A DNA stretch of 64,000 bases from Limnobaculum zhutongyuii (GCF_004295645.1 NZ_CP034752.1:4372001-4436000); one strand, 5' to 3'; counted from the first letter of the stretch, positions 41,755 through 50,984 are shown. The notes: generated by a model not told the origin, from the letters alone. Numbers and translations are program-made.

Positions 41755-42753
41755 TCAGTTATAGATGCTCTCTTTGCTGTGGAAGCCATCGGCCACAACC
41801 GTTGAATCGATGTTGGATTTATCCACCTGAATTGGCGTCAGCAGATAAGATGGCACATCCTTTTTACCGTTATTCAGGGTGGCGTTGGCTTTTGGCGTCT
41901 CGCCTTTACCCATTTCTACCGCAATCTCTGCCGCATCATTTGCCAGCTTGCTGATTGGCTTATACACCGTCATGGTTTGAGTGCCGGCAACGATACGCTT
42001 GATACCGGCAAGGTCGGCATCCTGACCGGAGATAGCCACTTTCCCCGACAGTCCTTGTGCTACCAGTGCCTGAATCGCACCACCGGCGGTGGCGTCATTG
42101 GAGGCAACCACTGCATCAATTTTGTTATTGTTAGCGGTTAAGGCGTTTTCCATAATTTTCAACGCGTTTTCTGCTAACCATGCATCAACCCACTGGTCGC
42201 CAACTATCTTGATTTTCCCTTCTTTAATCAGAGGATTAAGCACGTTCATCTGCCCCTGACGGAACAGCTTGGCGTTGTTATCCACCGGTGAGCCGCCCAT
42301 CAGGAAGTAGTTCCCCTGAGGTACACGCTCAACCAGACTCTGAGCCTGTAACTCACCCACTTTTTCATTGTTAAAGGAGATATAAAAATCGATATCCGCA
42401 TCGTTAATCATGCGGTCATAAGCCAGTACTTTGATGCCTTCGCGTTTAGCTTCTGCAATAACGTTGCTTAGTACCTGACCGTTGTAAGGAATGATCACCA
42501 GTACATCTACGCCACGGTTAATCATGTTTTCAATCTGCGACATTTGGGTCTCTTCGTTACCGTTGGCAGACTGTACAAAGACTTTGGCCCCTAGCGACTC
42601 GGCTTTTTTGACAAAGATATCGCGATCTTTCTGCCAGCGTTCTAAACGCAGATCGTCAATCGCCATACCTATTTTGACTTCTTTGGCATTTACCATGTGT
42701 CCTGATAGCGCCAGCGATGCACAAACGGCAAGTAAAACATGCTTTAATTTCAT
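41755..42753 (-). CDS. xylF: Xylose-binding periplasmic protein XylF
   Basis: 332 residues with a signal peptide (MKLKHVLLAVCASLALSGHM, cleavage probably after VNA). Mature sequence follows E. coli XylF ('VKIGMAIDDLRLERWQKDRD', 'VVASNDATAGGAIQALVAQG'). Binds xylose in the periplasm and hands it to XylGH. First gene of xylFGH, divergent from xylA. Confidence 0.96.
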   Translation of the reverse strand: MKLKHVLLAVCASLALSGHMVNAKEVKIGMAIDDLRLERWQKDRDIFVKKAESLGAKVFVQSANGNEETQMSQIENMINRGVDVLVIIPYNGQVLSNVIAEAKREGIKVLAYDRMINDADIDFYISFNNEKVGELQAQSLVERVPQGNYFLMGGSPVDNNAKLFRQGQMNVLNPLIKEGKIKIVGDQWVDAWLAENALKIMENALTANNNKIDAVVASNDATAGGAIQALVAQGLSGKVAISGQDADLAGIKRIVAGTQTMTVYKPISKLANDAAEIAVEMGKGETPKANATLNNGKKDVPSYLLTPIQVDKSNIDSTVVADGFHSKESIYN

Positions 42754-43330
42754 TTGATAACATCCTATTTTGGTTAAGCTATTTCAGTGAAACTGGGTAT
42801 TTCCCCGTTTCTATTTATTACCGATAAATATTTAACCACTATAGTGTTATCAGTTATAACCAGAGTATCAATTACAGATTCTTACCCCGTTATTACGTTT
42901 TTTAGTTTATTTTCATTTTTTTGAGAGAGGTCATGTTTTACTAATAAAATAAAAAAACAAATGAATGTTTTGATTTTAAAAATAAAACATAACCAATTGT
43001 ATATAAATACAATATTCTTATAAAACCATAAAAACAAACACCCCACAAAATAATCATCTTACCGTTTCATGGCTTATTATTGTGAGCATAATCACAGTAG
43101 TTAAATTTCGTAATTCACTATTCAAATCTAGGAATAACCCTCCTTTTTTTAAAGTTCTATGATTCCCTCCATATAAAACTAATAGCGCTAAAACTGCGTC
43201 CATTTATATTTTTAAAAAAATGTAATAACGCAATTTTATTATTTATTCAGCTTGTTGTTTCAATAAAAAATAAATTGCGCTTAATGCACTTGACCGAATG
43301 ACCTAAATACATCGCTTAAAGGAAACCACC
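42754..43330. promoter_or_regulatory. xylF-xylA divergent control region
   Basis: 577 bp, very AT-rich, no gene. It holds the CRP palindrome at 43081-43096. By analogy with E. coli the XylR sites for both transcripts should lie on each side of the CRP site; I cannot place them confidently. AAAGGAAACCACC precedes xylA. Confidence 0.7.
43081..43096. promoter_or_regulatory. CRP-cAMP binding site
   Basis: TGTGAGCATAATCACA, a perfect match to both CRP half-sites (TGTGA-N6-TCACA). Midway between xylF and xylA, as in E. coli, where CRP and XylR jointly activate both transcripts. Confidence 0.88.
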
Positions 43331-44650
43331 ATGACTCAGTATTTCGATAAACTTGACCAGGTGCGCTACGAAGGCACCGCCAGTAACAATCCACTGGCCT
43401 TCCGCCACTATAACCCGGATGAGTTGGTTCTGGGTAAGCGTATGGCTGACCATCTGCGCTTTGCCGCCTGTTACTGGCACACCTTCTGCTGGAATGGTGC
43501 CGATATGTTTGGCGTAGGTTCATTCGATCGCCCATGGCAATCAGCAGGTGATGCTATCAAACTGGCAAAAGCCAAAGCCGACGTTGCTTTCGAGTTTTTC
43601 CATAAGCTAAATGTTCCTTTCTACTGCTTCCACGATGTGGACGTATCGCCTGAAGGCAGTACGGTTAAAGAGTATCTGAACAATCTGGCGATAATGACCG
43701 ATGTACTGGCAGAAAAGCAGCAGGCAACCGGCGTAAAACTGTTATGGGGCACGGCTAACTGCTTCACCAACCCGCGCTATGCTGCCGGTGCAGCGACTAA
43801 CCCGGATCCGGAAGTATTTGCCTACGCCGCCACTCAGGTAGTCAGTGCCATGCAGGCCACTCAACGTCTGGGCGGTGAGAACTATGTGCTGTGGGGTGGC
43901 CGCGAAGGTTATGAAACGCTGTTAAATACCGACCTGCGTCAGGAGCGCGAGCAGCTAGGTCGCTTTATGCAAATGGTGGTGGAGCATAAACATAAAATTG
44001 GTTTTAACGGCACCCTGTTGATTGAACCAAAACCACAGGAACCAACCAAGCATCAGTATGATTACGACGTAGCAACCGTGTACGGCTTCCTGAAGCAGTT
44101 TGGTCTGGAAAAAGAGATTAAGGTTAATATCGAAGCTAACCACGCTACGCTGGCGGGCCACAGCTTCCACCATGAGATCGCTTCTGCCATTGCATTGGGT
44201 ATTTTTGGCTCAGTGGATGCCAACCGTGGCGATGCTCAGCTTGGCTGGGACACCGACCAGTTCCCGAACAGCGTAGAAGAAAACGCGCTAATTATGTATG
44301 AAATCATCAAAGCGGGCGGTTTCACCACCGGTGGCCTGAACTATGATGCCAAAGTACGCCGCCAGAGCACCGATAAATATGACCTGTTCTATGGCCATGT
44401 TGGTGCCATGGACACCATGGCGCTGGCGCTGAAAATTGCCGCTAAAATGGTACAAGACGGTAAACTGGACCAAAAAGTCTCCGAGCGCTACGCTGGCTGG
44501 AATGGCAAACTGGGTCAACAAATCCTGGAAGGCGAAAGCTCACTGGATTCACTGGCGAAGTATGTGGAAAGCAATAACCTGCAGCCACAGCATAAGTCAG
44601 GGCAGCAGGAGCTGCTGGAGAATATGGTGAACCGGTATTTGTTTGGTTAA
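43331..44650 (+). CDS. xylA: Xylose isomerase
   Basis: 439 residues (E. coli: 440). Converts D-xylose to D-xylulose in the cytoplasm. Catalytic His in 'CFHDVDVSPEG' and metal ligands in 'LLIEPKPQEPTKHQYDYDVA', 'NIEANHATLAGHSFHHEI' and 'GSVDANRGDAQLGWDTDQFP' are all present. First gene of xylAB, with AAAGGAAACC as RBS. Confidence 0.97.
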   Translation: MTQYFDKLDQVRYEGTASNNPLAFRHYNPDELVLGKRMADHLRFAACYWHTFCWNGADMFGVGSFDRPWQSAGDAIKLAKAKADVAFEFFHKLNVPFYCFHDVDVSPEGSTVKEYLNNLAIMTDVLAEKQQATGVKLLWGTANCFTNPRYAAGAATNPDPEVFAYAATQVVSAMQATQRLGGENYVLWGGREGYETLLNTDLRQEREQLGRFMQMVVEHKHKIGFNGTLLIEPKPQEPTKHQYDYDVATVYGFLKQFGLEKEIKVNIEANHATLAGHSFHHEIASAIALGIFGSVDANRGDAQLGWDTDQFPNSVEENALIMYEIIKAGGFTTGGLNYDAKVRRQSTDKYDLFYGHVGAMDTMALALKIAAKMVQDGKLDQKVSERYAGWNGKLGQQILEGESSLDSLAKYVESNNLQPQHKSGQQELLENMVNRYLFG

Positions 44651-44699
44651 GCTCTTGATCTTTCGGTTGACCTTGACGTTATTTTTTTGAGCACTTGAA

Positions 44700-44890
44700 C
44701 TCAGCCAACGACTGAGAGAGGGTAGCACGACCCGCATGGACGCGGGTCGAGGCACTGATTCGCTCCAGGCGAAGCAGTGCCGGTGCGTAAGCCCGAACGA
44801 AGAAGGAGGGAAGTCGCGTCAGCGACCTGAGTTCCTGTGCGAAAGGCGCGGGGTACAGGGGCATTCGCCCTAATGCCCCTGCTCGCCGGT
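44700..44890. repeat. Four-hairpin intergenic repeat between xylA and xylB
   Basis: Within 190 GC-rich bases there are four perfect stem-loops: CGACCCGC/GCGGGTCG (44728-44749), GCACTG.TTCGC/GCGAA.CAGTGC (44752-44779), GTCGC/GCGAC (44813-44826) and AGGGGCATT/AATGCCCCT (44857-44880). It looks like a dispersed MITE- or ERIC-type repeat. It makes the xylA-xylB gap 328 bp and may lower xylB expression or stabilise the xylA message. Confidence 0.65.
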
Positions 44891-44978
44891 AGCACAATGC
44901 CGATATAGACACTGAACGATTAACGGCGAAACTAACACCATTCTGGACAAACATCCTGAACAACAAGGATCACTCACT

Positions 44979-46430
44979 ATGTACATCGGTATCGACCTCG
45001 GTACTTCCGGCGTAAAGGTTATCCTCCTCAGCGAGCAGCAGCAGGTTATTGCCACTCACTCTGAAGCACTTTCTATTTCCCGTCCTCATCCCCTTTGGTC
45101 AGAACAGAACCCTGATGACTGGTGGCAAGCCACCGATCGGGCAATGTTAGCGCTGGCAGCACAGCATGATTTGAGTTCGGTTAAAGCCATGGGGCTGACC
45201 GGACAAATGCATGGAGCTACCTTGCTGGACAAGCAGATGAAGGTATTGCGCCCGGCCATTTTATGGAACGATGGCCGCAGTGCTGCCGAATGTGCGGAAT
45301 TGGAAAAACAGGTTCCTCAGTCAAGAGCCATTACCGGCAACCTGATGATGCCGGGATTTACCGCCCCTAAACTAAAGTGGGTGGAAAAACATGAACCCAC
45401 AATCTTTCAGGCAATAGATAAAGTTCTGTTGCCAAAAGATTACCTGCGTTTGCTGATTACCGGCGAACTGGCCAGCGATATGTCTGATGCAGCTGGCACC
45501 ATGTGGATGGACGTTGGTAAACGTGACTGGAGCGATGAGATCCTCTCTGCCTGCCATCTCAGCCGCAATAATATGCCGAAGCTGTTTGAAGGCTGTCAGA
45601 TTACCGGCAATGTTAAAGCGGATATCGCTGCTCGCTGGAAGATTGGCCAAATCCCGGTAGCGGCCGGTGGTGGTGATAACGCAGCCGGTGCTATTGGCAT
45701 TGGGCTGTATCGTGCAGGTCAGGCGATGCTTTCGCTGGGAACTTCCGGCGTCTATTTTGCCGTCAGCGATGGTTTTTTAAGTAATCCGGAAAGCGCGGTT
45801 CACAGCTTCTGCCATGCGTTGCCAAATACCTGGCACTTAATGTCGGTGATCCTCAGTGCTGCTTCCTGTCTTGACTGGGCCTGTAAATTAACCAATATTT
45901 CCAGCGTACCGGAACTGTTGAAAGCCATTGAGCAAACCCCTGCTGCCGATACGCCAGTGTGGTTCCTGCCCTACCTTTCCGGGGAACGCACACCGCACAA
46001 TAACCCGGCAGCTAAAGGCGCATTCTGGGGGTTAACTCATCAACATAACGCCACCGATCTGGCCAGAGCGGTGCTGGAAGGGGTGAGCTTCGCACTGGCC
46101 GATGGTATGGACGTATTACACGCTACTGGCTTGAAACCAACTCAAATCGCACTGATTGGCGGTGGTGCCCGTAGCCCATACTGGCGTCAGCTTCTGGCGG
46201 ATATCAGCGGCCAAACGCTGGAATACCGTACCGGTGGCGACGTTGGTCCGGCACTGGGTGCTGCACGACTGGCGCAAATTGCCATGAACCCTGGCGTTGC
46301 GCTGGCAGATCTCTGTCCGGAATTACCGTTAGAACAGCGCCATCAGCCAAATCCTGCGCTTTATGCCCGCTATCAGGAAAGAAGAGCGACGTTTAAAACG
46401 CTTTACCAGCAACTCCTGCCATTGTGTTAA
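44979..46430 (+). CDS. xylB: Xylulokinase
   Basis: 483 residues (E. coli: 484). FGGY-family kinase: 'GIDLGTSGVKVILLSEQQQV' phosphate loop at the start, 'GLTGQMHGATLL' substrate motif, catalytic Asp in 'LWNDGRSAAEC', and 'LIGGGARSPYWRQLLADI' ATP-binding region. Phosphorylates D-xylulose to xylulose-5-phosphate for the pentose phosphate pathway. Separated from xylA by the repeat element. Confidence 0.97.
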   Translation: MYIGIDLGTSGVKVILLSEQQQVIATHSEALSISRPHPLWSEQNPDDWWQATDRAMLALAAQHDLSSVKAMGLTGQMHGATLLDKQMKVLRPAILWNDGRSAAECAELEKQVPQSRAITGNLMMPGFTAPKLKWVEKHEPTIFQAIDKVLLPKDYLRLLITGELASDMSDAAGTMWMDVGKRDWSDEILSACHLSRNNMPKLFEGCQITGNVKADIAARWKIGQIPVAAGGGDNAAGAIGIGLYRAGQAMLSLGTSGVYFAVSDGFLSNPESAVHSFCHALPNTWHLMSVILSAASCLDWACKLTNISSVPELLKAIEQTPAADTPVWFLPYLSGERTPHNNPAAKGAFWGLTHQHNATDLARAVLEGVSFALADGMDVLHATGLKPTQIALIGGGARSPYWRQLLADISGQTLEYRTGGDVGPALGAARLAQIAMNPGVALADLCPELPLEQRHQPNPALYARYQERRATFKTLYQQLLPLC

Positions 46431-46439
46431 TCAAACCCA

Positions 46440-46477
46440 AACCTGTTCATTAAATCCACATAATGAACAGGTTTAAT
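46440..46477 (+). terminator. Terminator-like hairpin after xylB
   Basis: 13-bp stem AACCTGTTCATTA/TAATGAACAGGTT with an 8-base loop and a weak T-tract (TTAATC), ten bases after the xylB stop. Confidence 0.7.
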
Positions 46478-46610
46478 CAACCACTTGAATTATAAGTGAT
46501 TACCTCTGATTTTTCGATCGTCACATCGGTAAATTTTTTGCCTCTCGGTGTCACTTTATTACGACAAGGTCTATGCTTATCACGATTTCCACTATTTGAA
46601 GGGAGTAACC

Positions 46611-47084
46611 ATGATGCGTATTTCTTCTGTTTTACCTGTTGTACTAAGCCTTTGTTTTTTATCCGGCGCGGCGATGGCTGCGGACACAACGGCAAAAGAG
46701 CCAACCAAAGCTCAAACCGCCCAGCGCGATAAAATGAGCAGCTGTAATAAAGAAGCAACAGACAAAGATCTTAAAGGTGATGAGCGCAAAGCTTTCATGA
46801 GTAACTGTCTGAAAGCCAAACCTGCAGAAAGCGAAAAGAAAATGACTGCTCAGCAGCAAAAGATGGCTGACTGTAATAAAGAAGCCGGTGAAAAAGCCCT
46901 GAAAGGCGACGATCGTAAAGCCTTTATGAGCAGCTGTTTGAAAGGTAAAGCGGATACAGCTGAAAAGGCCGTAACGCCACAGCAACAAAAAATGGCCGAT
47001 TGTAATAAAGAAGCCGGTGATAAAGCGCTGAAAGGCGACGACCGTAAAACCTTTATGAACACCTGCCTGAAAAAAGCGGCCTGA
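46611..47084 (+). CDS. psiF: PsiF-family secreted protein with three repeats
   Basis: 157 residues from the ATG at 46611 (GAAGGGAGTAACC upstream). Signal peptide (MMRISSVLPVVLSLCFLSG, cleavage after AMA), then three PsiF repeats of about 33 residues ('KM..CNKEA..K.LKGD.RK.FM..CLK') joined by Gln/Lys/Ala linkers. Each repeat has two Cys that probably pair in the periplasm. E. coli PsiF, a phosphate-starvation-inducible protein, has two repeats. Terminator follows. Confidence 0.88.
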   Translation: MMRISSVLPVVLSLCFLSGAAMAADTTAKEPTKAQTAQRDKMSSCNKEATDKDLKGDERKAFMSNCLKAKPAESEKKMTAQQQKMADCNKEAGEKALKGDDRKAFMSSCLKGKADTAEKAVTPQQQKMADCNKEAGDKALKGDDRKTFMNTCLKKAA

Positions 47085-47102
47085 TTCTTCCCTCCATAAC
47101 AA

Positions 47103-47130
47103 AAATATCCCGCCATCAGGCGGGATATTT
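47103..47130. terminator. Terminator after psiF
   Basis: Perfect 12-bp stem AAATATCCCGCC/GGCGGGATATTT with a 4-base loop; works in principle in both directions. Confidence 0.85.
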
Positions 47131-47411
47131 CAAGTCTGATGGTTCTTAAGATTGTCAATCGACGGCAAGGACGGGTGTTGGGATCGACTTGGCATAAGCG
47201 CTCCATAGCTAACTACTGACGGTTTCCCGACCGCACTCCGTGCAGATATAAGCACCGTGTTTTTACGGTCGGAATATTCAGTGAGGCCAATTTATCGGGT
47301 TTGTTAGCAGTCTCATATATCTCGCCTGACATCTTTATTTCCGCTAATCATCACATCATTTTTTATCACCAACCAATTGACCCTACCCCAAGGTAAGTGC
47401 ATACTTGCAAT

Positions 47412-47426
47412 TGTTATATTATAACA
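47412..47426. promoter_or_regulatory. Zur binding site
   Basis: TGTTATATTATAACA, a perfect 15-base palindrome matching the core of the enterobacterial Zur box (TGTTATA-N-TATAACA). It ends 19 bp before the ykgO start codon, so Zur-Zn should block transcription when zinc is ample. Confidence 0.88.
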
Positions 47427-47445
47427 TATCAATTAAGAGGTGATC

Positions 47446-47586
47446 ATGCAGGTATTAAGTTCTCTACGTTCCGCCAAACAGCGCCACCCGGACTGTAAAG
47501 TGGTGCGCCGCCGGGGCAAGATTTACGTAATATGCAAAACCAATCCACGATTTAAAGCGGTACAGGGTGGAAAGAAAAAGCGTTAA
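47446..47586 (+). CDS. ykgO: Zinc-independent ribosomal protein L36 paralogue
   Basis: 46 residues, the length of E. coli YkgO (RpmJ2): MQVLSSLRSAKQRHPDCKVV, then 'YVICKTNPRFKAVQGGKKKR'. It lacks the four-ligand zinc ribbon of RpmJ. Under zinc shortage it replaces RpmJ in the ribosome and frees zinc. AAGAGGTGATC is the RBS and a Zur box overlaps the promoter. Confidence 0.93.
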   Translation: MQVLSSLRSAKQRHPDCKVVRRRGKIYVICKTNPRFKAVQGGKKKR

Positions 47587-47908
47587 CCCTTATTCAAAGC
47601 AATTTAGTCACAAGCACTCTCCCAGTGAGTGCTTACTAACAATTCATCTTGATTGATTTGCTTTTCAGATTATCGGCATCAAATACCGGGAAAAATAAAT
47701 ATCCTTAATAATCATTCAAATATCTTTATCCCCTTTTATTAAGTTAGTGACTACTAACATATTCAGTGTCTACACCACCGCTTATTGCTCATTTATTAAC
47801 CTCACTCAACACAATTCGTGTTTAATCTGTTCACATAACGCTCTATTGTTAATGCCAACAGGCTATTTACAATGCTTAAAAACGATCTGTTAGCGGGAGG
47901 ATGTCGCA
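47587..47908. other. Gene-free stretch
   Basis: 322 AT-rich bases with no gene or strong hairpin recognised. Presumably holds the promoter of the operon starting at 47909. Confidence 0.4.
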
Positions 47909-48793
47909 ATGTTGGCTGGATTAGAACAAAGAAAATGCAAAGTTAATCATATAGATATTAGTTATCGCACCACCGGTCAGGGGCCTGCATTGTTGATGCT
48001 TCATGGCCATCCCCAAACCCATATGATGTGGCATAAAGTGGCTCCGGCTCTGGCACAGCACTTTACCATTGTAACGGCCGATCTGCGTGGATACGGAGAC
48101 AGCGATAAGCCGGTGTCTCCACCGGGTCAGAGCCTCTATTCCAAGCGCCTGATGGCTCAGGACATGCGTGAACTGATGAATCAACTGGGGTTCTCACAAT
48201 TCTATGTGCTGGCACATGACAGAGGTGCGCGTGTAGCCCACCGTCTGGCACTGGATCACGCAGATGCGGTATCAGGAATGGTTCTGCTGGATATTGCCCC
48301 AACGCTGGCCATGTACCGCCAAACCAATGAAAAATTTGCCCGCGCCTATTGGCACTGGTTTACGCTGATTCGCCCTACCCCTTTCCCGGAAAAATTAATC
48401 GAAAGCGATCCCTTACTTTATCTGCACAGCGTAATGGGGGTTCGCAGCGCGGGTATGGCGCCATTTACCCCACAAGCACTGGCTGAATATCAACGCTGCC
48501 TGAGCCTTCCCGGTGGGGCCTACGGCGTTTGTGAAGACTATCGGGCCAGCGCCGGTATCGATCTGGAGCACGACCAGCACGATCTGGATCGAGGGCACCA
48601 CGTTACCTGTCCGATGCTGGCACTGTGGGGACAACATGGCGCAATAGAGCAATGTTTTGATGCGCTGACGGAATGGAAGAAAGTCGCCACCAATGTTCAG
48701 GGAAAAGCCATGCCATCCGGCCATTATATAGCTGAAGAGGTGCCTGAGCTGCTCACCAGAGAAGTAATGGATTTTTTTACCTCCATTCGCTAA
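47909..48793 (+). CDS. Haloacetate (fluoroacetate) dehalogenase-like hydrolase
   Basis: 294 residues, alpha/beta-hydrolase. Nucleophile Asp104 with Arg105 and Arg108 (AHDRGARV), Asp128, His272 (SGHYIAEE), and a halide pocket His149-Trp150-Tyr211 correspond to D110, R111, R114, D134, H280 and H155-W156-Y219 of fluoroacetate dehalogenase. HGHPQT near residue 32 forms the oxyanion hole. The enzyme would hydrolyse fluoro- or chloroacetate to glycolate. RBS GCGGGAGGATG. In an operon with LeuC/LeuD-like genes. Confidence 0.82.
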   Translation: MLAGLEQRKCKVNHIDISYRTTGQGPALLMLHGHPQTHMMWHKVAPALAQHFTIVTADLRGYGDSDKPVSPPGQSLYSKRLMAQDMRELMNQLGFSQFYVLAHDRGARVAHRLALDHADAVSGMVLLDIAPTLAMYRQTNEKFARAYWHWFTLIRPTPFPEKLIESDPLLYLHSVMGVRSAGMAPFTPQALAEYQRCLSLPGGAYGVCEDYRASAGIDLEHDQHDLDRGHHVTCPMLALWGQHGAIEQCFDALTEWKKVATNVQGKAMPSGHYIAEEVPELLTREVMDFFTSIR

Positions 48794-48827
48794 TGCCAAC
48801 CAGACAACGAACCAAGAGAATAACATC

Positions 48828-50252
48828 ATGGCTTGTGCAAAAACCTTATATCGAAAACTGATTGATTCCCATACCGTCCGTGAGCTGGACGATCAGGGCA
48901 ATGTGCTGCTGTATATTGACCGTTCCATACTGAATGAATACACCAGTCCGCAGGCATTCAGCGGACTAAGAGAGAAAAACCGCAAGGCATGGCGACCTGA
49001 AAGCGTCTTGCTGAATGTAGACCACGTAAACCCTACCCGCCCGGTGCGCGATAACAAAATGACCGATCCCGGCGGTCAGTTACAGGTGGACTATTTTCGC
49101 GAAAACAGTCGCGATTTTGGTATCGAACTGTTTGATGTTTTAGATACCCGTCAGGGTATCGAGCATGTGGTCGCCCCCGAACAGGGATTTATATTGCCGG
49201 GTATGGTGATCGCTGCCGGAGACAGCCACACCACCACCTACGGAGCCCTTGGCGCCTTTGGCTTTGGTATCGGTACTTCTGAGATTGAACATTTTCTGGC
49301 AACCCAAACGTTGGTTTACAAACGTCTGAAAACCATGCGGGTTAAGGTTATCGGTAAACTCGGTTCGTCAGTCACCGCCAAAGATATCATTATGTTACTG
49401 ATTCAGAAGATTGGGGCTTCCGGCGCTACCGGTTTTGCCATCGAATTTACCGGCCCGGTGATTACTCAACTCAGCGTTGAAGGTCGAATGACCATCTGTA
49501 ATATGGCGGTGGAAGCCGGTGCTCGCGGGGCCTTTATGGCGCCGGATGAAAAGGTGTATCACTATTTGCAGGATAAGCCCCGCGCGCCAAAAGGCGAAAT
49601 GTGGGAGCTGGCGCTGCAATCATGGCAAAACTTATCTACCGATGAGGGAGCAGAATTCGACCGGGAAGTAGAACTGAATTGCGATACCCTCGAACCTATG
49701 GTGACCTGGGGTATCAGCCCGGATCAGGCCGATAATATCAGCGGCAAACTGCCCGACCCTGTAAACGAAAAAGATCCTCAGAAGCGTCTGGCACAGGAAA
49801 AAGCCCTGGCCTATATGGCGCTGAAACCCGGTATGCGTTTAACCGATATTCAAATTTCTCACGCCTTTATTGGTTCCTGCACTAACGGGAGAATTGAAGA
49901 CCTGCGTCTGGCGGCAGAAGTGCTGAAAGGTAAGAAAATCGCTTCACACGTCAGAGGGATGATAATTCCCGGCTCAACCCTGGTACGGCAGCAGGCGGAG
50001 CAGGAAGGCCTGGCGAAGATCTTTATCGATGCAGGATTTGAGTGGCGTCAGTCCGGCTGTTCCATGTGTCTGGCAATGAATGAAGACGTACTGGAACCCG
50101 GCGATCGCTGTGCCTCCAGTACCAACCGTAACTTTGCCGGTCGGCAGGGTGCCGGCTCCCGTACCCATTTAATGAGCCCGGCTATGGTCGCCGCGGCAGC
50201 TATCGCCGGGCATCTGACGGATGTGCGCTCAATCAACGGTGGAGAACAATAA
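48828..50252 (+). CDS. LeuC-like hydro-lyase large subunit
   Basis: 474 residues of the aconitase superfamily. Cluster ligands: Cys in 'FIGSCTNGRIEDLRLAAEVL' and two in 'WRQSGCSMCLAMNEDVL'; substrate loop 'VAPEQGFILPGMVIAAGDSH'. Resembles the large subunit of 3-isopropylmalate dehydratase, but no leuA, leuB or leu leader is present, so it is probably a paralogue acting on another 2- or 3-hydroxy acid. 34 bp after the dehalogenase gene; RBS AAGAGAATAAC. Confidence 0.85.
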   Translation: MACAKTLYRKLIDSHTVRELDDQGNVLLYIDRSILNEYTSPQAFSGLREKNRKAWRPESVLLNVDHVNPTRPVRDNKMTDPGGQLQVDYFRENSRDFGIELFDVLDTRQGIEHVVAPEQGFILPGMVIAAGDSHTTTYGALGAFGFGIGTSEIEHFLATQTLVYKRLKTMRVKVIGKLGSSVTAKDIIMLLIQKIGASGATGFAIEFTGPVITQLSVEGRMTICNMAVEAGARGAFMAPDEKVYHYLQDKPRAPKGEMWELALQSWQNLSTDEGAEFDREVELNCDTLEPMVTWGISPDQADNISGKLPDPVNEKDPQKRLAQEKALAYMALKPGMRLTDIQISHAFIGSCTNGRIEDLRLAAEVLKGKKIASHVRGMIIPGSTLVRQQAEQEGLAKIFIDAGFEWRQSGCSMCLAMNEDVLEPGDRCASSTNRNFAGRQGAGSRTHLMSPAMVAAAAIAGHLTDVRSINGGEQ

Positions 50253-50878
50253 TGCAAACGTTCACAGTGGTTACAGGGAAAGTGGCACCGATGATGGATG
50301 CCAATATCGATACCGATGTCATTATGCCAAAGCAGTTTTTAAAAGGCATCGATCGTCAAAATCTGGATCGTGGCCTGTTTTTCGATCTGCGCCTGCTATC
50401 AGACGGTCAACCCAATCCTGAGTTCATTCTTAACCGTCCGCCGTGGCGCGACAGCGCATTTATGGTGGTTGGCCCTAACTTTGGCTGTGGTTCCAGCCGT
50501 GAGCATGCGGTGTGGGGCTTACAGCAAACCGGCATTCGCGCCCTGATTGGCACCTCATTTGCCGGAATCTTTGCGGATAACTGCCAGCGCAACGGCGTAT
50601 TACTGATTTGCCTGACGCCCGAACAGGTTGCAGAAGTGGCCGCCGTCGCCGCTCAGCCGCATCACAACACCGTCAGCATTGATTTATCGCTACAGCAAAT
50701 TCAGTTGGACGATGGACGCACTATTGGCTTTCAACTGGATGAACGCAACAGACAGGCACTCATGAAAGGATTGGATGCCATTGGGGTAACAATGGAATAT
50801 GAGGGAGAAATCAGGGAGTTCGAAGAACAATACAGGGAAAGAAATCTTTGGGTGCAAATACCCCGCCCTGAAAATTAG
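50252..50878 (+). CDS. LeuD-like hydro-lyase small subunit
   Basis: 208 residues, swivelling domain: 'MMDANIDTDVIMPKQFLKGI', 'GPNFGCGSSREHAVWGLQQT', 'FAGIFADNCQRNGVLLICL'. Pairs with the large subunit to complete the active site. Its ATG overlaps the upstream stop (TAATG), so the subunits are made together. A strong 11-bp hairpin lies 72 bp after the stop. Confidence 0.88.
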   Translation: MQTFTVVTGKVAPMMDANIDTDVIMPKQFLKGIDRQNLDRGLFFDLRLLSDGQPNPEFILNRPPWRDSAFMVVGPNFGCGSSREHAVWGLQQTGIRALIGTSFAGIFADNCQRNGVLLICLTPEQVAEVAAVAAQPHHNTVSIDLSLQQIQLDDGRTIGFQLDERNRQALMKGLDAIGVTMEYEGEIREFEEQYRERNLWVQIPRPEN

Positions 50879-50949
50879 TCATTAATATATTATTAAATAT
50901 TGATCCCATTTCAATGACTAACCATATAACGTTTACGCTGAAGAATGGT

Positions 50950-50977
50950 AGAGAGGCGTTAAAATAAACGCCTCTCT
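50950..50977. terminator. Hairpin after the LeuCD-like operon
   Basis: Perfect 11-bp stem AGAGAGGCGTT/AACGCCTCTCT, 6-base loop. No long T-tract, so termination strength is uncertain. Confidence 0.55.
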
Positions 50978-50984
50978 ATTCCCC

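Larger units (their letters stand above)
47085..47445. other. Gene-free stretch with a terminator and a Zur box
   Basis: Contains the psiF terminator (47103-47130) and the Zur box at 47412-47426. Nothing like the L31 paralogue ykgM, the usual partner of ykgO, was found here. Confidence 0.55.

Noticed and set aside
44679..44966. 95-codon minus-strand frame between xylA and xylB
   Set aside because: It is entirely within the four-hairpin repeat; open only because the repeat is GC-rich.
46659..47102. 147-codon frame antisense to psiF
   Set aside because: Mirror frame of the repetitive psiF coding sequence.
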